This document shows positions 1 through 8,421 of a stretch of DNA of 64,000 nt, in pieces. Positions within the stretch are counted from its first letter, which is position 1. Each line of letters starts with the position of its first letter. Position numbers and translations under genes: made by a program. The stretch comes from CAUJIW01 sp963205175 (GTDB lineage: Bacteria > Pseudomonadota > Alphaproteobacteria > Sphingomonadales > Sphingomonadaceae): assembly GCA_041060555.1 (NCBI GenBank), contig JBEUDS010000006.1, one strand, 5' to 3'. The notes beneath the pieces are model-generated. The model saw nothing but the letters and a program-made list of their open reading frames with translations, was not told where the DNA came from and searched no databases.

Positions 1-44
1 TCATAACCTGAAGGTCGTCAGTTCAAATCTGGCCCCCGCAACCA
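1..44 (+). tRNA. initiator tRNA-fMet (CAT), 3' part only
   Basis: The window opens inside the anticodon loop. CAT is followed by an anticodon stem, variable loop, a T arm with TTCAAAT and an acceptor strand ending in encoded CCA at position 44. The sequence closely matches the 3' half of bacterial initiator tRNAs. The acceptor strand ends GCA before the discriminator base, which would leave the C1:A72 mismatch typical of initiators if the missing 5' end begins CGCGGGG. The 5' half lies outside the window. There is no integrase nearby, so no sign that this gene serves as an attachment site. Confidence 0.9.
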
Positions 45-147
45 ACCCAAAAAAACTCACAGACATACAATGCCCGCGACCCCCAATTGACCAGGGCGGC
101 CCAGCGCGCGCATAGAGCATGCGTGGCCGGTTTGCGCGGGACACCCG

Positions 148-822
148 ATGAATGACATTCCCCGCCTTGCTTCTTCGGTATCCGCGCGGCCGTCGCGGCG
201 TGACGCCATCGCCGATGCCGCCGAGCAGCTGTTCAGCCGGCGCGGCTTCTTCGGCGCCTCGGTGCGCGACATCGCGGCGGCGGCGGCGGTCAATCCGGGG
301 CTGGTGACGCATTACTTCCGCACCAAGGAAGAGCTGTTCCGCCATGTGGTGACCCGCCGCATCGATGACCTGCACGCGCGCGTCGCCGACAGTCTGGAAC
401 GGGCGGTGGTCGCCGCCGAGGGCGGCACGCCCGCCTTGCCGGCATTGATTCGCGCCTTCATCCAGCCGTTCGTCGATCTGCTGCGCGCCGACGAGCCAGG
501 CTGGAGGCATTATGTGCGGATGATCTCCCACGGCCTCACCCTCTATGACCTGCCGGAGCTGCGCGATCCGTTGCAGGACCTGACCGGCATCAGCGCCCTG
601 TTCGTGGCGCGGGTGCGGCCGCTGGTGCCCGACATGGCCGACCGCGACTTCTATGCCGCCCTCTACGCCGTCGAAGCGGTGATGAGCTTCCTGGTGCAGG
701 ATCCTGGTTTCCTCGACAATCTGTCGCGCGACCATCACCACGCCGGTGACCTCGACACGCTGCTCGACTCGCTGGTGCCGTTTCTCGCCGGCGGCTTCGC
801 GGCGACCCGCCAGCGCGGCTGA
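148..822 (+). CDS. TetR/AcrR family transcriptional regulator
   Basis: A 224-residue protein with an N-terminal TetR helix-turn-helix at about residues 22-65 (GASVRDIAAAAAVNPG then VTHYF, the usual recognition-helix ending) and a variable ligand-binding C-terminal domain. The length is normal for the family. It sits 132 bases upstream of a Rieske oxygenase gene on the same strand. A perfect 20-bp palindrome lies in that gap (874-893), so it is probably the local repressor of the oxygenase/SnoaL genes, released by an aromatic or related ligand. The start at the ATG follows directly from the reading frame; no strong ribosome site is visible before it. The ligand cannot be told from the sequence. 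Confidence 0.9.
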   Translation: MNDIPRLASSVSARPSRRDAIADAAEQLFSRRGFFGASVRDIAAAAAVNPGLVTHYFRTKEELFRHVVTRRIDDLHARVADSLERAVVAAEGGTPALPALIRAFIQPFVDLLRADEPGWRHYVRMISHGLTLYDLPELRDPLQDLTGISALFVARVRPLVPDMADRDFYAALYAVEAVMSFLVQDPGFLDNLSRDHHHAGDLDTLLDSLVPFLAGGFAATRQRG

Positions 823-873
823 GCCGGGGCCGCGATACCGGGCTCGCATTTTCGGCAGGTGCAATCCACGCAC

Positions 874-893
874 AACTGGACGATCGTCCAGTT
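874..893. promoter_or_regulatory. perfect 20-bp palindrome, probable TetR operator
   Basis: AACTGGACGATCGTCCAGTT reads identically on both strands. It lies between the TetR gene and the Rieske oxygenase gene, 61 bases before the chosen GTG start. TetR-family dimers bind palindromes of about this length. Assignment to this regulator is an inference from position. Confidence 0.6.
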
Positions 894-954
894 CGAGGCC
901 ATGGCGACATCCAGCCGACAACGAGAGGCGCGCGGCCCGAGGTGGAGGTTCATC

Positions 955-2358
955 GTGACGACCCGACTGACGACATTGCCCCGGCCGGATGGCCAGCCCC
1001 TGGGGGCGGCGCGCTGCCCCGCGCCGAGCGTGCAGGAGATCATTCGCGGCGACGCCCGGCCGGCGCCGGCGGTACTGGCGCACGAGCATTACGCGTATCT
1101 GGGCAGCGACGACATCGATTACGCCCGCTACTACGACCAGGCCTTTTTCGACCGCGAGATGGACAAGGTGTGGGGCCGCACCTGGCAGTGGGTCTGCCGC
1201 GAGGAGCATATCCCCGCGCCGGGTGATTATTATGTCTACGAGGTCGGCGCCCTGTCGTTCATCGTCGTGCGGGCGCCGGACGGCACCGTCAACGCCTTCT
1301 ACAACAGCTGCCTGCATCGCGGCACCAAGCTGCGCGCCAGCGAAGGCGTCGGCAGCGCGCCGGAACTGCGCTGTCCGTACCACGGCTGGACCTGGAGCCT
1401 GGACGGCCAGTTGCGGAAAGTGCCGTGCGCGTGGGATTTCCCCCACGTTGATCCGGCGCGTTACAGCCTGCCGCGGGTGCGCGTCGGCCAGTGGGGCGGC
1501 TTCATCTTCATCAACCCCGATGACAGCGCGCCATCGCTGGAGGACTATCTCGGCGTCCTGCCCGAGCACTTCGCCCACTGGGACATGGACCAGCGCTTTG
1601 TCGAGTTGCACATGGCCAAGGAACTGCCCTGCAACTGGAAAACGGCGCAGGAAGCCTTCCTCGAATCCTACCATGTCATCGAGACCCACCCGCAGCTGAT
1701 GTACGGCGTGGGCGACGCCAACGTGCAGTACGACCTCTACGGCGATCACGTCTCGCGCTTCTACGCCGCGCTGGGCGTCAACAGCCCGCACCTGCTGGAG
1801 CCGCTCGACGAGCAGGAACTGGTCAACCGGATGCTGGTGGGCGATCGCTCGGTCCTGACCGACGATCTGACCGTGAAGGAGGGCGAGACGGCGCGCATCG
1901 TCATGGCGCGTTTCCTGCGCAAGGTGCTGGGCGAGAAATACCGCGTCGATCTCTCGCGCTTCTCCGACTCCGAGATGATCGACACCATCGAGTATCACGT
2001 GTTCCCCAACATGGTGCTGTTTCCCGGCCTGTCGCTGCCGATGGTCTATCGCTTCCGGCCGCTCGGGCTCGATCCCAACCGCACGCTGTTCGAGATCCTG
2101 TTCCTGCGCCCGGTGCCCGACGACGGGCCACGGCCTGAACCCGCCGACGTGGTGCATGTCGGCGAGCACGAGAGCTATGCCTCGGTGCCGGGCATGGACC
2201 CCGCCATGGGCCACGTCTACGACCAGGACACCGACAATTTGCGCGCCCAGCAGCAGGGCTTCCGGGCCAGCCGCAAGCGCGGCGAGACGCTGGGCAATTA
2301 TCAGGAGGTGCGCATCCGCCACTTCAACCGCACCATTGACGCGTATCTGGCGCGTTGA
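955..2358 (+). CDS. Rieske-type aromatic ring-hydroxylating oxygenase, alpha subunit
   Basis: Catalytic subunit of a Rieske non-heme iron oxygenase, 467 residues. The [2Fe-2S] Rieske ligands are visible as CLH (C119, H121) and CPYH (C140, H143), and the mononuclear iron site as ESYHVIETH (H240, H245). The GTG at 955 is chosen because a good ribosome site (GGAGG, six bases upstream) precedes it; an upstream in-frame ATG at 901 would add residues with no homology to the family. No classical beta subunit and no ferredoxin or reductase gene is adjacent. The downstream genes encode SnoaL-like domains, which share the NTF2 fold of dioxygenase beta subunits and could fill that role. The substrate is unknown. 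Probably regulated by the upstream TetR protein. Confidence 0.88.
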   Translation: MTTRLTTLPRPDGQPLGAARCPAPSVQEIIRGDARPAPAVLAHEHYAYLGSDDIDYARYYDQAFFDREMDKVWGRTWQWVCREEHIPAPGDYYVYEVGALSFIVVRAPDGTVNAFYNSCLHRGTKLRASEGVGSAPELRCPYHGWTWSLDGQLRKVPCAWDFPHVDPARYSLPRVRVGQWGGFIFINPDDSAPSLEDYLGVLPEHFAHWDMDQRFVELHMAKELPCNWKTAQEAFLESYHVIETHPQLMYGVGDANVQYDLYGDHVSRFYAALGVNSPHLLEPLDEQELVNRMLVGDRSVLTDDLTVKEGETARIVMARFLRKVLGEKYRVDLSRFSDSEMIDTIEYHVFPNMVLFPGLSLPMVYRFRPLGLDPNRTLFEILFLRPVPDDGPRPEPADVVHVGEHESYASVPGMDPAMGHVYDQDTDNLRAQQQGFRASRKRGETLGNYQEVRIRHFNRTIDAYLAR

Positions 2359-2389
2359 TGCTGGCGATCCATTTGCACGAGGCAGGCCG

Positions 2390-3475
2390 ATGACCACGAC
2401 CCCTGATGCGCACCAGCTGCACGCCTTGGTGGCCCGCCAGCAGATCGCCCAGGTGCTGGCGACCCACAGTCGTGGCGTCGACCGGGCGGATTTTCCGCTG
2501 CTCGCCAGCGCCTATCATCCGGACGCCACGGTCGATTACGGCTTCTTCAACGGTGCCGCGCACGAATTCGCCCGCATCCTCGCCGACGCCCAGAAAGGGA
2601 CCCCGGTCAGCCTGCACCGCACCTCGAACATCTGGATCAAGGTCGTCGGCGAGCGGGCCTGGTCGGAGAGCTATGTCATTGCCTACGCCGAGCACGCCAC
2701 CGAGGCCGGTGCGGTGCAACGGCTGATCGGCGGGCGCTACCTCGATCGGCACAGCTGCCGTGACGGCGTGTGGCGGCTCGACCATCGCCGTTACGTCATG
2801 GACTGGAACACCAACCGGCCGAGCACCGCCGCCTGGCCCGAACCGCCGGTCGACCTCGGCCACTTCGTGCCGCGCGGCGGCCAGGGCGCGGCGGACGCCG
2901 GGCGGGCGCTGCTGGCGGCCGGTGCCGCCCGTTTTTCACATCAGGGAGAGCATGCCATGACGGCCCACCCCACCGCCGACGCGCTGGACGCGGCACTGTC
3001 GCGCCAGGCGATCCATGATCTGATGATGGCCTATGCCCGCGGCGTCGATCGCGCCGATGCGGAATTGCTGGCGTCGATCTTCCACGACGACGCCACGGTC
3101 ATCTCCGGCGTCGTCAACGGCAGCGGCGCGGAATTCGCCGCCGGCATCACCGCCTTCGTGCGGGCCAACCTCGCGCGCAGTTTTCACTCGGTCGCCAACG
3201 AATGGATCGAGGTCGCCGGCGACAAGGCCGTGGCGGAAAGCTACGTCATTGCCAGCATCACCGCCGGCGACCAGGACGTGATGACCGGCGGCCGCTATGT
3301 CGATGCCTTTGAACGCCGTGCCGGCGTGTGGAAATTCACCAGCCGCACCTTCGTGATGGACTGGTCGTCGAGCCAGCCCGCCAGTTTCCAGAGCGACGGC
3401 ATGTATGCGGCGCTGACCACGCGCGGCTGCTATGGCGCCAATGATCCGGTCTACGCCCACTGGGCGGCGCGCTGA
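2390..3475 (+). CDS. tandem SnoaL/NTF2-like protein, two domains in one frame
   Basis: The reading frame runs 361 residues without a stop and holds two SnoaL_4-like domains, about residues 1-175 and 190-361. Each has the family pattern of a helical start with RGVDRAD, a DDA or PDA motif, and a closing beta strand with MDWNTNRPS or MDWSSSQPA. Members of this fold act as small hydrolases, isomerases, dehydratases or non-catalytic subunits of Rieske oxygenases. An internal ATG at 2957 has its own ribosome-like site (GGGAGAG), so the second domain may also be made separately. The usual arrangement is two separate genes, so either this is a natural fusion or a stop codon has been lost. It starts 31 bases after the oxygenase gene and is probably cotranscribed. 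Confidence 0.75.
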   Translation: MTTTPDAHQLHALVARQQIAQVLATHSRGVDRADFPLLASAYHPDATVDYGFFNGAAHEFARILADAQKGTPVSLHRTSNIWIKVVGERAWSESYVIAYAEHATEAGAVQRLIGGRYLDRHSCRDGVWRLDHRRYVMDWNTNRPSTAAWPEPPVDLGHFVPRGGQGAADAGRALLAAGAARFSHQGEHAMTAHPTADALDAALSRQAIHDLMMAYARGVDRADAELLASIFHDDATVISGVVNGSGAEFAAGITAFVRANLARSFHSVANEWIEVAGDKAVAESYVIASITAGDQDVMTGGRYVDAFERRAGVWKFTSRTFVMDWSSSQPASFQSDGMYAALTTRGCYGANDPVYAHWAAR

Positions 3476-3521
3476 GGCACGGCGCGGAACAATTCGCGAA
3501 AAGCCTAGGGGAGGGAATGCG

Positions 3522-4049
3522 ATGGGCCGGCCGTTCGATCTGGAAGCGGAGGTGCGCGATCTGGCCGCACGGCGCGACATTCACGACGCGCTGTGCCGGT
3601 ACATGCGCGGGCAGGACCGGCTGTTGCCGGAGCTGCATCGCAGCGCCTTTCATGATGATGCCTATGTCGATTGCGGGCTGATGCGCGGCACGGCGGACGA
3701 ATTCGTCGCCTTCGCGCAAGGGTTTCTGGCCGACCTGATTTCCAGCCAGCACATCATCGGCCAGACGCATATCGCGGTCGATGGCGACCGGGCGAGCGGC
3801 GAGGTCTATTTCTTCGCCTTTCACCGGGTGATCGAGAATGGCGAGATGCGCGACCTGTTGATCGCCGGGCGCTATATCGACGAATATGCCTGCCGCGACG
3901 GCGACTGGCGTATTCTCAAGCGCTACGAGGTGGTCGACTGGGCGCGCAACGACCCGGCCACCGACGGGTTCCTTGCCGCCAATCCGCAGGTGCCGGTGGG
4001 CCAGCGCGGAGCGGCGGATTTCAGCGTGACGCGCGCCTGGCCGGTGTAG
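3522..4049 (+). CDS. SnoaL/NTF2-like domain protein
   Basis: A 175-residue single-domain SnoaL_4-like protein. A strong ribosome site (GGGGAGGG) supports the ATG at 3522. It shares with the two preceding domains the order RRDIHDALCRYMRGQDR, then FHDDAYVDCG, then a C-terminal VDWARNDPAT, so the three domains look like paralogues. It is the last gene of the probable TetR-controlled operon. A role as an oxygenase accessory subunit, or as an enzyme acting on the oxygenated product, is plausible but not shown by the sequence. Confidence 0.8.
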   Translation: MGRPFDLEAEVRDLAARRDIHDALCRYMRGQDRLLPELHRSAFHDDAYVDCGLMRGTADEFVAFAQGFLADLISSQHIIGQTHIAVDGDRASGEVYFFAFHRVIENGEMRDLLIAGRYIDEYACRDGDWRILKRYEVVDWARNDPATDGFLAANPQVPVGQRGAADFSVTRAWPV

Positions 4050-4080
4050 CCCCGGCGCGCCGTCATCGCCCTCGGGCGGC

Positions 4081-4368
4081 TCAGTGGGTGGTGGTGCCCA
4101 GCCACTCGCGGGCCATGCGCTGGGCCTCGGCGATTTCGCAGCTGCTCATCTCGGCGGCCAGCTCGGCGCGGTCGGCCTGCGCCCGCTTGATGCCGCGCAT
4201 TGCCGCGAGGTTGAACCATTTGTGGGCCTCGATGTAGTCGATATCGACGCCACGACCGACGGAATAAAGAATGCCGAGCTCGTAATAGGCATCGGCCTGA
4301 CCGGAACGGGCCGCCTCGATCAACTGGTGGGCGGACGGGTCGGAACTGTAAAACTCGCTATGCGCCAT
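4081..4368 (-). CDS. Sel1-like repeat protein (small)
   Basis: A 95-residue protein with a recognisable Sel1/TPR-like repeat at about residues 24-60 (AYYELGILYSVGRG, then EAHKWFNLAA), normally a protein-protein interaction module. The start at 4368 is supported by a GGAGAGG site just upstream on the minus strand; a longer frame upstream has no such site. There is no signal peptide. It converges with the SnoaL gene, from which it is separated by 31 bases, and has no obvious functional link to either neighbour. Confidence 0.75.
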   Translation of the reverse strand: MAHSEFYSSDPSAHQLIEAARSGQADAYYELGILYSVGRGVDIDYIEAHKWFNLAAMRGIKRAQADRAELAAEMSSCEIAEAQRMAREWLGTTTH

Positions 4369-4643
4369 TGGTCCTCTCCAGGCTTCTCCTGACAGAACGG
4401 GTACAAACGCTACCAACACGGGCCGCAGTTCTTGTGGCCCATGACCACGCTGACATGGTTGCTTTGAAAAAAAGGTTAACGGCCGGAGCGGCCCGGAAAG
4501 ATTGCCGACTCGATGGTTACCGGCAACGGGGGACGGTCATTTCCGTGATCCGGCGCGTCAGCTTCTCTCGGGGCGAGAGTGGCCTATTGACCAATTATCC
4601 CGATGGTGTAACGATTCGCCTATGAATTGAATCGGGGGCTTTT

Positions 4644-5333
4644 GTGACAATCAGGCTGTTGGCTGGCGTGTGCGCCGGTGTGGTGATGTTGTGTCTGGGC
4701 ACCGCGGCAGTGGCCAAGCCGGGAGATCCGGTCTGGGTTGGCTTCACGGGTAAGGAAAAGGTCGCCATCATGGCGCCGGATGTGGAGGTCAGCCTGCTGA
4801 CGGCGGGCGGCCTGCTGGAACCCAACCAGGAATGGACGGCCAATGCCCGCCAGCAGCTGAACCTGGCGTTGACGGATGGCCTGAAGGCGCGCGGGGTTGC
4901 CATCGTGGAGTCTTCCGCGATTGATGCGTCCGCGACGGCGTCGTTGCAGCACCTTCATGCCGTGGTCGGCGAGGCGGCGCTCTGGCACCGGCGCAAGGGC
5001 GTGTTGGCCCTGCCCACCAAGAAGGACGCCTTCGACTGGACGCTGGGTTCGGCCGCCACCTATCTCGCGGATACCCATGGCGTCGATTACGCGCTGTTCC
5101 TGTTCGCCCGGGACAGTTTCTCCAGCGGCGGGCGGGTGGCGATGACCCTGCTGCTCGGGTTGCCGGGGGGCACGCAGCATGCCTTTGCGACACTGGTGAA
5201 CGCGCGCACGGGCGACATTGTCTGGCTGGACGCGAATTACAGCCAGTTTGGCGACATTCGTGACGGCGATGGCGCGCACAAGCTGATCGAATCCCTGTTC
5301 AAGACCCTGCCGGCGGGTCCGGGCGGGCAATGA
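4644..5333 (+). CDS. secreted protein of unknown function, first gene of an exported trio
   Basis: A 229-residue protein starting at GTG 4644 (GGGGGC site upstream; the ATG at 4622 runs into a stop). Residues 1-24 form a typical Sec signal peptide ending AVAKPG. The rest has alternating strands and helices, with a phrase ASLVNARTGDIVW-like near the C-terminus (ATLVNARTGDIVWLD) reminiscent of outer-membrane assembly or CsgG/LpoB-like lipoproteins, but no family can be named with confidence. Its stop codon lies one base before the start of the M48 protease gene, so the two are surely cotranscribed. Confidence 0.75.
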   Translation: MTIRLLAGVCAGVVMLCLGTAAVAKPGDPVWVGFTGKEKVAIMAPDVEVSLLTAGGLLEPNQEWTANARQQLNLALTDGLKARGVAIVESSAIDASATASLQHLHAVVGEAALWHRRKGVLALPTKKDAFDWTLGSAATYLADTHGVDYALFLFARDSFSSGGRVAMTLLLGLPGGTQHAFATLVNARTGDIVWLDANYSQFGDIRDGDGAHKLIESLFKTLPAGPGGQ

Positions 5334-5334
5334 C

Positions 5335-6525
5335 ATGCGTCAGTCGCGTCGGCATTTCCTGACCGGCCTGTGTGGCTGCGGTGTCCTGTGCGGCAGCGGG
5401 GGTCTGGCGTGGGCGGGCGGTGGATCGCTGCCATCGCTGCTGGCGCCGGCCTACCGCCCGTCGGACTCCGACGAGCGCGGGCTATGGATGCAGATGGAGA
5501 AGGCGGAGCAGGATCTGCGGAATTCCAACCTGCGCATTCATGATCCGGCGCTGAACAAGTATCTCACCGACCTGACGTGCGAGATCGTTGGCAACTACTG
5601 CCCGGATGTGCGCGTGTATGTGGTGCGCACGCCTTATTTCAACGCCAGCATGGCGCCCAACGGCATGATGCAGATCTGGTCGGGCCTGCTGCTGCGGTGT
5701 CGTAACGAGGCCCAGCTGGCCGCCGTGATCGGGCACGAGGCCGGGCATTTTCTGCGCCAGCATGGCCTGCAACAGTTCCGCAGCATCAAGAGCAAGACTG
5801 CCCTGATGAACGTGCTGGCCTTGCCGCTGGCGGTGGTCGGAGGCTCGGCGGCGGTCCAGCTTGGCCAGCTGGCAATGATCGCCACCATGTTTTCCTACAG
5901 CCGGGAGCATGAACGCGAGGCGGACCAGTTCGGGCTGCAGTTGCTGGAAGAGCGCGGCTATCAGCCGTCGGAGGCCAGCGCGATCTGGCGCCAACTGGTC
6001 GCCGAGCGGGATGCGAGTTTCGCCGCGCGTGGCAAGAAAACGCCCTCCGAGCCGCTGATCTTCGCCACCCACCCGCAGTCGGCCGAGCGTATGGAAACAC
6101 TGGCGGCGGCCGCCGCCGGCATCACCAAGCCGGGGCGCCAGTACAGTGCCGGGCCGGATCGCTTCGCGGCAGTGATGAAACCGCATCGCGGCGCGTTCCT
6201 GGAAGATCAGGTGAAGCTCAATGATTTTGGCGGCACCCTGTATCTCATCGACAGCCTGAAGGATGACGGCTGGCCGGGAGAGCTGGGTTATTATCGCGGG
6301 GAAGTCTACCGTCGTCGCGGCGATCCGGGCGATCTGCAACAAGCGATCAGCCATTATCGTACCGCGCTGGCCTTCCCCGATGCGCCGGCGGTCACGCATC
6401 GCTCGCTGGGGTACGCGCTGATCAAGACTGGCGACAAGGAGGCCGGTCGTCAGGCGTTGCGCCAGTATCTCGCCCTGACACCGGACGCGACTGATCGCGC
6501 CATGGTGGAATTTTCACTGCAATGA
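5335..6525 (+). CDS. exported M48-family zinc metalloprotease
   Basis: A 396-residue BepA/LoiP-like peptidase. It has a twin-arginine-like leader (SRRHFLTGL, residues 4-12), the zinc motif HEAGH at 134-138 and the third ligand E195 in EREADQFG. The C-terminal third carries TPR-like helices (LGYYRGEVYRRRGD, LGYALIKTGDKEAG). Such periplasmic proteases degrade misfolded outer-membrane proteins or act as assembly chaperones. It lies between a secreted protein and a lipoprotein gene, spacing 1 and 10 bases, suggesting an envelope-maintenance operon. Confidence 0.9.
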   Translation: MRQSRRHFLTGLCGCGVLCGSGGLAWAGGGSLPSLLAPAYRPSDSDERGLWMQMEKAEQDLRNSNLRIHDPALNKYLTDLTCEIVGNYCPDVRVYVVRTPYFNASMAPNGMMQIWSGLLLRCRNEAQLAAVIGHEAGHFLRQHGLQQFRSIKSKTALMNVLALPLAVVGGSAAVQLGQLAMIATMFSYSREHEREADQFGLQLLEERGYQPSEASAIWRQLVAERDASFAARGKKTPSEPLIFATHPQSAERMETLAAAAAGITKPGRQYSAGPDRFAAVMKPHRGAFLEDQVKLNDFGGTLYLIDSLKDDGWPGELGYYRGEVYRRRGDPGDLQQAISHYRTALAFPDAPAVTHRSLGYALIKTGDKEAGRQALRQYLALTPDATDRAMVEFSLQ

Positions 6526-6535
6526 GGTCGTATCC

Positions 6536-7156
6536 GTGAACCAGTTTTTCCGTCGTACCGGCCGTGCCGTCACGCTCTGCGTCTTGGTGGCGCTGGCCGG
6601 CTGCGCCAGCTACTCGCTGGTGCCGCCCAGTACGTCATTGGGCGTGGCCAAGTCCGCGCTGCATGTGTCGCCGGGGCAATCGTGGAACCGTGTGCTGACC
6701 ACCATGGCGCCGTACATGCAGGGCAAGACCGCGCAGTCGGAGTACTGGACGGCGGACGGCAATCTGCTCAACCTGCTCAGTTTCCACGGCGGCGTGGCTC
6801 CCGGCGAGACCTTGTTTCGCCCGGTTTCCAAGCAGGAACGGCCGATGCCACCGTTCAAGGCCGACATGACGCTGGCCGACCTGCCGGAATGGGTCGAGAG
6901 TTCGCTGCGGCTGCGTTCGGCCAACACGACGGTGCAGATGGGCGAAATCAAGCCTGTGACCTTTGCCGGCCAGTCGGGCGTGCAGTGCGATTTCACTTTT
7001 GTCGACGAATCGGAAGTGCAACGGCGCGGGCGCGTGGCGGCGACCATCAAGGGCGGCCAGCTGTTCCTCATCCTCTTCGAGGCGGTCTCCCCGGTCTATT
7101 TCGATCGGCGCATCGCCGAGGTGGAGCAGATCATCGCCTCGGCCACCATCGGCTGA
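6536..7156 (+). CDS. putative lipoprotein
   Basis: A 206-residue protein starting at GTG 6536 behind a GAGG site. It has a basic N-terminus, a hydrophobic stretch and the lipobox LAGC, with C23 as the likely lipidated residue. The mature part has no motif I recognise. It is the third gene of the secreted protein / M48 protease operon, so an envelope role is likely. The small aliphatic residues at +2 and +3 (Ala, Ser) favour outer-membrane sorting. Confidence 0.8.
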   Translation: MNQFFRRTGRAVTLCVLVALAGCASYSLVPPSTSLGVAKSALHVSPGQSWNRVLTTMAPYMQGKTAQSEYWTADGNLLNLLSFHGGVAPGETLFRPVSKQERPMPPFKADMTLADLPEWVESSLRLRSANTTVQMGEIKPVTFAGQSGVQCDFTFVDESEVQRRGRVAATIKGGQLFLILFEAVSPVYFDRRIAEVEQIIASATIG

Positions 7157-7243
7157 CACCGGGCCTTGACGTTGGCGCCCTGAACCTTAGCTAGGGCTGG
7201 CCCCGCTCAAGGGGGCGCCGCGTCATGCCTCAGGAGTCGATCC

Positions 7244-7756
7244 ATGCCTCTCCACCGCCTTGAAGTCCCGATTGAGAAGGCCCTGTTCGCCAGCCGCTGG
7301 CTGATGGCGCCGTTCTACATCGGCCTGGTGGTGACGCTGGTGCTGCTGCTCTACAAGTTCGTGATGGAACTGGTGCACTTCATCGCCATCGTGCCGGCGG
7401 TGAAGGACACCGATGTCATCCTGATGGCGCTGACGCTGATCGACCTGTCGCTGGCCGGCAACCTGCTGCTGATCGTCATCTTCTCCGGCTACGAGAACTT
7501 CATCTCCAAGCTCGACATCGCCGATCACGTCGACCGGCCGGACTGGATGGGCACCGTCGATTTCTCGGCGCTCAAGCTCAAGCTGATCGCGTCCATCGTC
7601 GCCATTTCAGGCATCCATCTGCTCAAGGCTTTCATGAACGTCGGCAAGACTGACGACCGGTCGCTGATGTGGATGGTCATCATCCATGTGGTGTTCGTGG
7701 TGTCCGGTGTTATGCTGGCATGGATGGACAAGATATCGGGCGAGAGCCGGCACTGA
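7244..7756 (+). CDS. UPF0114 (YqhA-like) integral membrane protein
   Basis: A 170-residue membrane protein with about four hydrophobic segments (residues 21-43, 58-84, 112-130 and 140-160). The sequence FSGYENFISKLD and the overall length match the UPF0114/YqhA family, whose function is not established. A ribosome site (CAGGAG) precedes the ATG. It stands 87 bases after the lipoprotein gene and probably has its own promoter. Confidence 0.88.
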   Translation: MPLHRLEVPIEKALFASRWLMAPFYIGLVVTLVLLLYKFVMELVHFIAIVPAVKDTDVILMALTLIDLSLAGNLLLIVIFSGYENFISKLDIADHVDRPDWMGTVDFSALKLKLIASIVAISGIHLLKAFMNVGKTDDRSLMWMVIIHVVFVVSGVMLAWMDKISGESRH

Positions 7757-7790
7757 GCGGGGCCGTCCCGCCGGTGAGGAAGGGGGCGAG

Positions 7791-8354
7791 ATGGCGCGAA
7801 CGGAGGAACGCGGCCAGCGGGGCACGCTGGTCCGGGGGTGTATGCTGGTCAGGCGGCATGTGCCGGCCGCGAGGCTGCTGGCGGCGGCGCTGCTGAGCGT
7901 CGGTGTCATGACGGGCGCTCTGCCGGCCGGGGCGGCGCCCAGTGCGACGGCGGGTACCGCGACCGTCCAAGCGCAGCAGGACCGGGTATGCGAAATCTAT
8001 GGCCGTACGGGGGCGGCGGTGGCCCGCTTCATGCTGCCGCTGACGTTCCAGGACGCCATTGCCATGCTCAATGGCCGCAACGACAGGCTGCTGGGCCAGT
8101 TCACCGAGTATCTGCTCAAGGCATTTTCCGGTGAGGATCTGGTGGCGATCAGCCGGATGCCAAGCGACCAGTTTTCGTTGCTCAGCGAGGCCGCCGGCGC
8201 CTCGACCTTTTCGCTGCTGATGGATGGCACGGTGACGTCACCGGACGGTGTTGCCGCCCATCTGTCCGGCACCTGCGGCCGCCTCGGCGTGAGCACCATC
8301 ATTGCCAACCAGCGCGCGGTAAAGGCCGCGAGCGAGAGCAATGTCGGCAAGTGA
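7791..8354 (+). CDS. secreted protein of unknown function
   Basis: A 187-residue protein. The start at ATG 7791 follows GGGGGCGAG; an alternative is the ATG at 7842, nearer the hydrophobic stretch. A signal peptide is clear (ARLLAAALLSVGVMTGAL, cleavage near AGAAPS). The mature domain has two cysteines (CEIYGRTG and GTCGRLG) that could form a disulfide in the periplasm. No family is recognised. It is 34 bases downstream of the UPF0114 gene and may be cotranscribed with it. Confidence 0.65.
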   Translation: MARTEERGQRGTLVRGCMLVRRHVPAARLLAAALLSVGVMTGALPAGAAPSATAGTATVQAQQDRVCEIYGRTGAAVARFMLPLTFQDAIAMLNGRNDRLLGQFTEYLLKAFSGEDLVAISRMPSDQFSLLSEAAGASTFSLLMDGTVTSPDGVAAHLSGTCGRLGVSTIIANQRAVKAASESNVGK

Positions 8355-8421
8355 TGCGTGGCGAGGAAGGTGGTCGCCACCTGCCGCTGCCCGCCCCGCT
8401 CACAGTCAGGTCAGATCGTGG

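Noticed and set aside
1..44. tRNA end as an attachment site of a genomic island
   Set aside because: No integrase, no second copy of the tRNA end and no change in base composition nearby.
1..2397. Minus-strand open frame of nearly 800 codons opposite TetR and Rieske genes
   Set aside because: Rich in His, Arg and Ala as expected for antisense of GC-rich genes; it even runs through the tRNA gene.
4369..4643. Short plus-strand open frame of 85 codons between the Sel1 gene and the secreted protein gene
   Set aside because: No ribosome site, no family pattern and it overlaps the start region of the Sel1 gene; it probably holds the promoters of the two divergent genes.
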